Below are positions 23,137 to 25,492 of a stretch of DNA of 25,492 nt, one piece after another. Numbering within the stretch: position 1 is the first letter of the stretch; the number at the start of each line of letters is the position of its first letter. Location of the stretch: NCBI GenBank assembly GCA_964610115.1, contig CAZSUW010000035.1, positions 1 through 25,492 on the forward strand, written 5' to 3'. The stretch comes from Litorimonas sp964610115 (GTDB lineage Bacteria > Pseudomonadota > Alphaproteobacteria > Caulobacterales > Maricaulaceae). Under the pieces are notes generated by a model, which saw only the letters and a program-made list of their open reading frames with translations, searched no databases and had not been told where the DNA came from. A program made the translations under genes and the position numbers.

Positions 23137-23472
23137 ATGTCGAACACGACCGCGTGGCTTACCTTGGTCTTCGCGGGCCTATTTGAAATCGGCTGGCCGC
23201 TCGGGTTTAAAATCTCGCAAACTGACGGCCGCTTTGCATTTGGCATCACTATGGCTGTTATCTGCATGGCGATTAGCGGCTACCTATTGTGGACCGCCCA
23301 AAAGACAATTCCGATCGGCACCGCCTATGCGGTTTGGACAGGGATTGGCGCGGCAGGCACGTTTGCGGTCGGCGTTGCTTTTTTCGGCGATGCGTCAACG
23401 CTGATGCGTTGGTTCTGTGTGGCGCTGATTATTGCCGGCGTGGCAGGTCTAAAGCTGGCCACGCCAGCCTAG
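23137..23472 (+). CDS. SMR family transporter, SugE/Gdx-like
   Basis: The 111-residue product has four membrane helices and the small-multidrug-resistance pattern: the essential Glu in LFEIGWPLGFK (helix 1), the conserved Trp/Gly in IGTAYAVWTGIGAAGT, and a last helix ending in GLKLATPA. The EIGW and GFK residues favour the SugE/Gdx branch, which exports guanidinium or some quaternary ammonium cations with proton exchange, over EmrE. No ykkC-type guanidine riboswitch precedes it; the gap from aspS is only 18 bp. It ends 9 bp from the convergent pentapeptide-repeat gene. Confidence 0.9.
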   Translation: MSNTTAWLTLVFAGLFEIGWPLGFKISQTDGRFAFGITMAVICMAISGYLLWTAQKTIPIGTAYAVWTGIGAAGTFAVGVAFFGDASTLMRWFCVALIIAGVAGLKLATPA

Positions 23473-23481
23473 CACGTCATG

Positions 23482-24441
23482 TTAATCAATCGTGTCGCGC
23501 GATTGTATGAGGTCGCGGTGAATGCGCTGTAGGCGGTCGCGTGTTTGCGTGTCGCGCGCGCCAACCAATAAAATTTCAATATCAGCAATCGCGCGGTCGA
23601 GGGCGTCGGCCGCATTCCGGTTGGCCTGTGCTGCGCGGGTCGGGGCGACAACAGGCGGATTAATATCGACCCCATCGCAATAACCCAAAGACAGACCGGC
23701 AGGCAGTCGCGTATACCGATTGCCGCAAGCCCCATTTAGTTGAGCTTGTGTCAAGCCTGCGACCAGTGAGAGATCAGAGTTAGACAGATTAACCCCGGTC
23801 AGCGATGCATTGGTCAGGTCCGCCAATCCAAAGCGGACATGGGTGAATTGACCGCCATCCAGCACAGCGCCGGACAGATCAGCATTGTCCAGCCGGGCGC
23901 GATCAAAGTTACTGCGCGACAGATTGGACTCAGTCAATTTTGCCGCTGTGAGGTTGGCGGATTGGAAGTCATTATCGTGAAACTGCCCGCGGGCCAGCTC
24001 TGCGCGGTGGAGATTGGCTTGGCGCAACGTAGAGTGGGTCAGCGTTGCGCCGGTTAGGGTGGCATCTTCGAAGACGGCGCCGCGCATAATCACTTGCTCG
24101 CCGCGAACGCCGTAAAGTCGGGCTTTGCGAAAATGCGCGCCGGTGAGGTCAGAACCGTGCAGCTTTCCGCCGGATAGATTGGAGTCATTGAATAGGGAAC
24201 CGGCAAAATTCGCGTTTTTCAAGGTCATGCCGTTCATGCGCTTGCCGGACAGGTCGCAATTCGAACAGGAACCAGAGGAGGCATAGAGGGTCGCGTCGAC
24301 CCGCAGCTGCCCGTTAGCCGCACTTGGGAGGAAAGTGAGCGGACTAACGAGCAGCGCGAGTGTCGCGATCAGGCGCGTGACCGTGCGTTTGGGAGTCAAG
24401 ACGGTCGCGCGGTGCGTGTGGGTTTGGGAGTGTTTATCCAC
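23482..24441 (-). CDS. Exported pentapeptide-repeat protein
   Basis: The 319-residue protein begins at GTG 24441 with AGGA about 6 nt upstream. A long basic N-region precedes a signal-like helix (LIATLALLVSPLTFLPSAA, cleavage likely near ANG-Q). About residues 58-230 form some 30 A(D/N)LxX pentapeptide repeats (for example NLHRAELARGQFHDNDFQSA), which fold as a right-handed quadrilateral beta-helix. A CSNC pair lies at the start of the repeats, and a further Cys pair (GACGNRY and LGYCDG) closes them. The last 60 residues look helical (ADALDRAIADIEILL and DRLQRIHRDLIQSRD). Some pentapeptide proteins mimic DNA and inhibit gyrase, but this one appears exported, so an envelope role is more likely. 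Function unknown. Confidence 0.88.
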   Translation of the reverse strand: MDKHSQTHTHRATVLTPKRTVTRLIATLALLVSPLTFLPSAANGQLRVDATLYASSGSCSNCDLSGKRMNGMTLKNANFAGSLFNDSNLSGGKLHGSDLTGAHFRKARLYGVRGEQVIMRGAVFEDATLTGATLTHSTLRQANLHRAELARGQFHDNDFQSANLTAAKLTESNLSRSNFDRARLDNADLSGAVLDGGQFTHVRFGLADLTNASLTGVNLSNSDLSLVAGLTQAQLNGACGNRYTRLPAGLSLGYCDGVDINPPVVAPTRAAQANRNAADALDRAIADIEILLVGARDTQTRDRLQRIHRDLIQSRDTID

Positions 24442-24517
24442 GGTTCATCCTATACGCGCTCAAACCGCCGCAACCCACTTACGGAGTTGTAAGAAAGGCA
24501 CTTTCCTCAGTTTACGG

Positions 24518-24532
24518 CTAACACGCCGTTAA
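24518..24532 (+). promoter_or_regulatory. Possible CtrA-like box and palindrome upstream of ndufA12
   Basis: CTAACACGCCGTTAA fits TTAA-N7-TTAA with one mismatch and forms part of a small inverted repeat (ACGGC-TAACAC-GCCGT). It lies about 85 bp upstream of the NDUFA12-type gene and 77 bp upstream of the divergent pentapeptide-repeat gene, so it could act on either. Confidence 0.3.
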
Positions 24533-24617
24533 GATGCCATATTCAGCGCATAAGCGCGCTTTACCGACTCGACGTGCTGCGGCATAGGGACGGGACTGAC
24601 GCTTTGGAGGTTGCCAT

Positions 24618-25019
24618 ATGGCATTCCTGAAACAGATATTTACCTGGTGGAACGGCGCGACGCTTGGCACGCGCTTTGGCTTGCGTGGCTTTACCAAGGT
24701 GGGCGAAGACGAATTTGGCAATGTCTACCATGAAGCCAAAAAGGCGAGCCCGGAATATGAAGGGCGAAAACGTCGCTGGGTGATCTATAACGGCTATGCC
24801 GATCCGACGACTGTGCCGGCGGAATGGCATGGCTGGCTACACCATAGTTATGATGAGCTGCCCGAAAATATCGGCATTAAGCGCCACGACTGGCAATTGC
24901 CCCATAAGCCGAACATGACGGGCACGCCGATGGCTTATAAGCCGAAGGGCTCGCTGGACCGCGGGGCCAAGCGCGCGGATGTGGCGGCGGATTATGAAGC
25001 CTGGTCCCCTGGAGATTAG
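24618..25019 (+). CDS. NDUFA12/B17.2-type NADH:ubiquinone oxidoreductase subunit
   Basis: The 133-residue protein has the family pattern WWNGATLGTRFGLR, DEFGNVYHEAK, RRWVIYNGYADPTTVPAEWHGWLH, and KPNMTGTPMAYKPKGSL. It is the bacterial homologue of the accessory subunit NDUFA12 of mitochondrial complex I, found in alphaproteobacteria. It is peripheral and cytoplasmic, and contributes to complex I assembly or stability. ATG 24618 has GGAGG 8 nt upstream, one of the best ribosome sites in the window. DUF2155 follows after 4 bp. This neighbour pair is a common alphaproteobacterial arrangement and away from the main nuo operon. Confidence 0.95.
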   Translation: MAFLKQIFTWWNGATLGTRFGLRGFTKVGEDEFGNVYHEAKKASPEYEGRKRRWVIYNGYADPTTVPAEWHGWLHHSYDELPENIGIKRHDWQLPHKPNMTGTPMAYKPKGSLDRGAKRADVAADYEAWSPGD

Positions 25020-25023
25020 AAGC

Positions 25024-25473
25024 GTGAAACGCTCCGTTTTCGCAATCGCTTTGACAATATTGGCCGCAGGGTCCGCATGGGCCGCCTCTGATGCCAACAT
25101 TAAAGGCACGGCGGTAAAGCTTCGCGCGCTGGATAAAGTCACGGCGCGGACCTTTGATTATACGGTGGAGCTTGGCGAGACCTTGGAGTTTGGCAGCCTG
25201 ACCATTCATGCCCGTCACTGTGAAGTCGCCCCGCCGACGGAACTGCCTGAAACCTATGCCTTCTTACAGATCGATGACCGGCGCCTCGACGCTGAGGCCC
25301 AAGACGCGGGCGCGGTGGAACGCATCTTTTCCGGCTGGATGTTCAAATCCCGCCCGGCCATCAGCGCGCTCGACCACCGCGTCTATGACGTCTGGGTCAT
25401 CGGCTGCGAAACGCCCGCTCCGTCCGTTGAGGGTCTGCGCGAGGCGGGGGATTACCGACCGGATCGGTTATAG
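25024..25473 (+). CDS. DUF2155 domain exported protein
   Basis: The 149-residue product starts at GTG 25024 (GGAG about 9 nt upstream) and has a signal peptide (VKRSVFAIALTILAAGSAWA). The DUF2155 domain fills the rest: AVKLRALDKVTARTFDYTVELG, then FGSLTIHARHCEVAPP, EAQDAGAVERIFSGWMFKSRPA, and VYDVWVIGCETP. Two Cys (in HCE and GCE) may form a disulphide. The function is unknown; the protein is periplasmic by its signal. It is translated right after the NDUFA12 gene, and the longer frame beginning inside that gene has no signal peptide at its start. The window ends 19 bp after the stop with no further gene visible. Confidence 0.9.
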   Translation: MKRSVFAIALTILAAGSAWAASDANIKGTAVKLRALDKVTARTFDYTVELGETLEFGSLTIHARHCEVAPPTELPETYAFLQIDDRRLDAEAQDAGAVERIFSGWMFKSRPAISALDHRVYDVWVIGCETPAPSVEGLREAGDYRPDRL

Positions 25474-25492
25474 CGCGCTCTCAGCGTCGCCA

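Overview
This is a 25.5 kb stretch of an alphaproteobacterial chromosome. Several things point to the stalked or dimorphic marine lineages (Maricaulales/Hyphomonadaceae type): a bacterial NDUFA12 homologue followed by a DUF2155 gene, a CarD/CdnL regulator, an AspRS of the probable non-discriminating type, and two sites resembling the CtrA box. The lineage is an inference from gene content; no 16S rRNA gene is present. I see no insertion sequence, prophage or CRISPR array, and the window reads as ordinary chromosome with one accessory-looking transport locus.

Layout. Positions 1-1398 (minus) hold a secreted EF-hand protein, an ECF sigma factor and the start of a probable anti-sigma gene, apparently one operon. 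Positions 1482-2195 (minus) encode a MinD/FlhG-like protein that has lost its Walker A motif. A 100-N scaffold gap at 2417-2516 is flanked by two identical 55-bp copies, so it is probably an unmerged contig overlap rather than missing biology. Positions 2549-6132 hold an envelope/ribosome cluster also known from Escherichia coli: an LpoA/LppC-type lipoprotein divergent from rsmI, then yraN and a double-BON lipoprotein. An HSL-type esterase, SelO, and a YceI lipoprotein paired with cytochrome b561 follow (6220-9848, plus).

Positions 9845-16076 (minus) form the most unusual locus: a His-rich exported protein, a TonB-dependent siderophore-type receptor, an ABC ATPase and two DUF3526-type permeases, the last three joined by ATGA stop/start overlaps. 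The mix of a metal-binding-looking protein, an outer-membrane receptor and an ABC-2 type (exporter-like) inner-membrane complex suggests metal or metallophore handling, but the substrate is unknown. tRNA-Arg(CCT) lies just upstream of it.

Positions 16371-25473 hold mostly housekeeping or single genes: a thermonuclease-fold protein with an altered active site, an S41 protease with a long polyproline linker coupled to a small lipoprotein, carD with a clear terminator, tlyA, a 55-residue membrane protein, aspS, a SugE-type SMR transporter, a secreted pentapeptide-repeat protein, and the ndufA12-DUF2155 pair. Starts were re-chosen from Shine-Dalgarno sequences, signal peptides and family lengths wherever the longest open frame was implausible.
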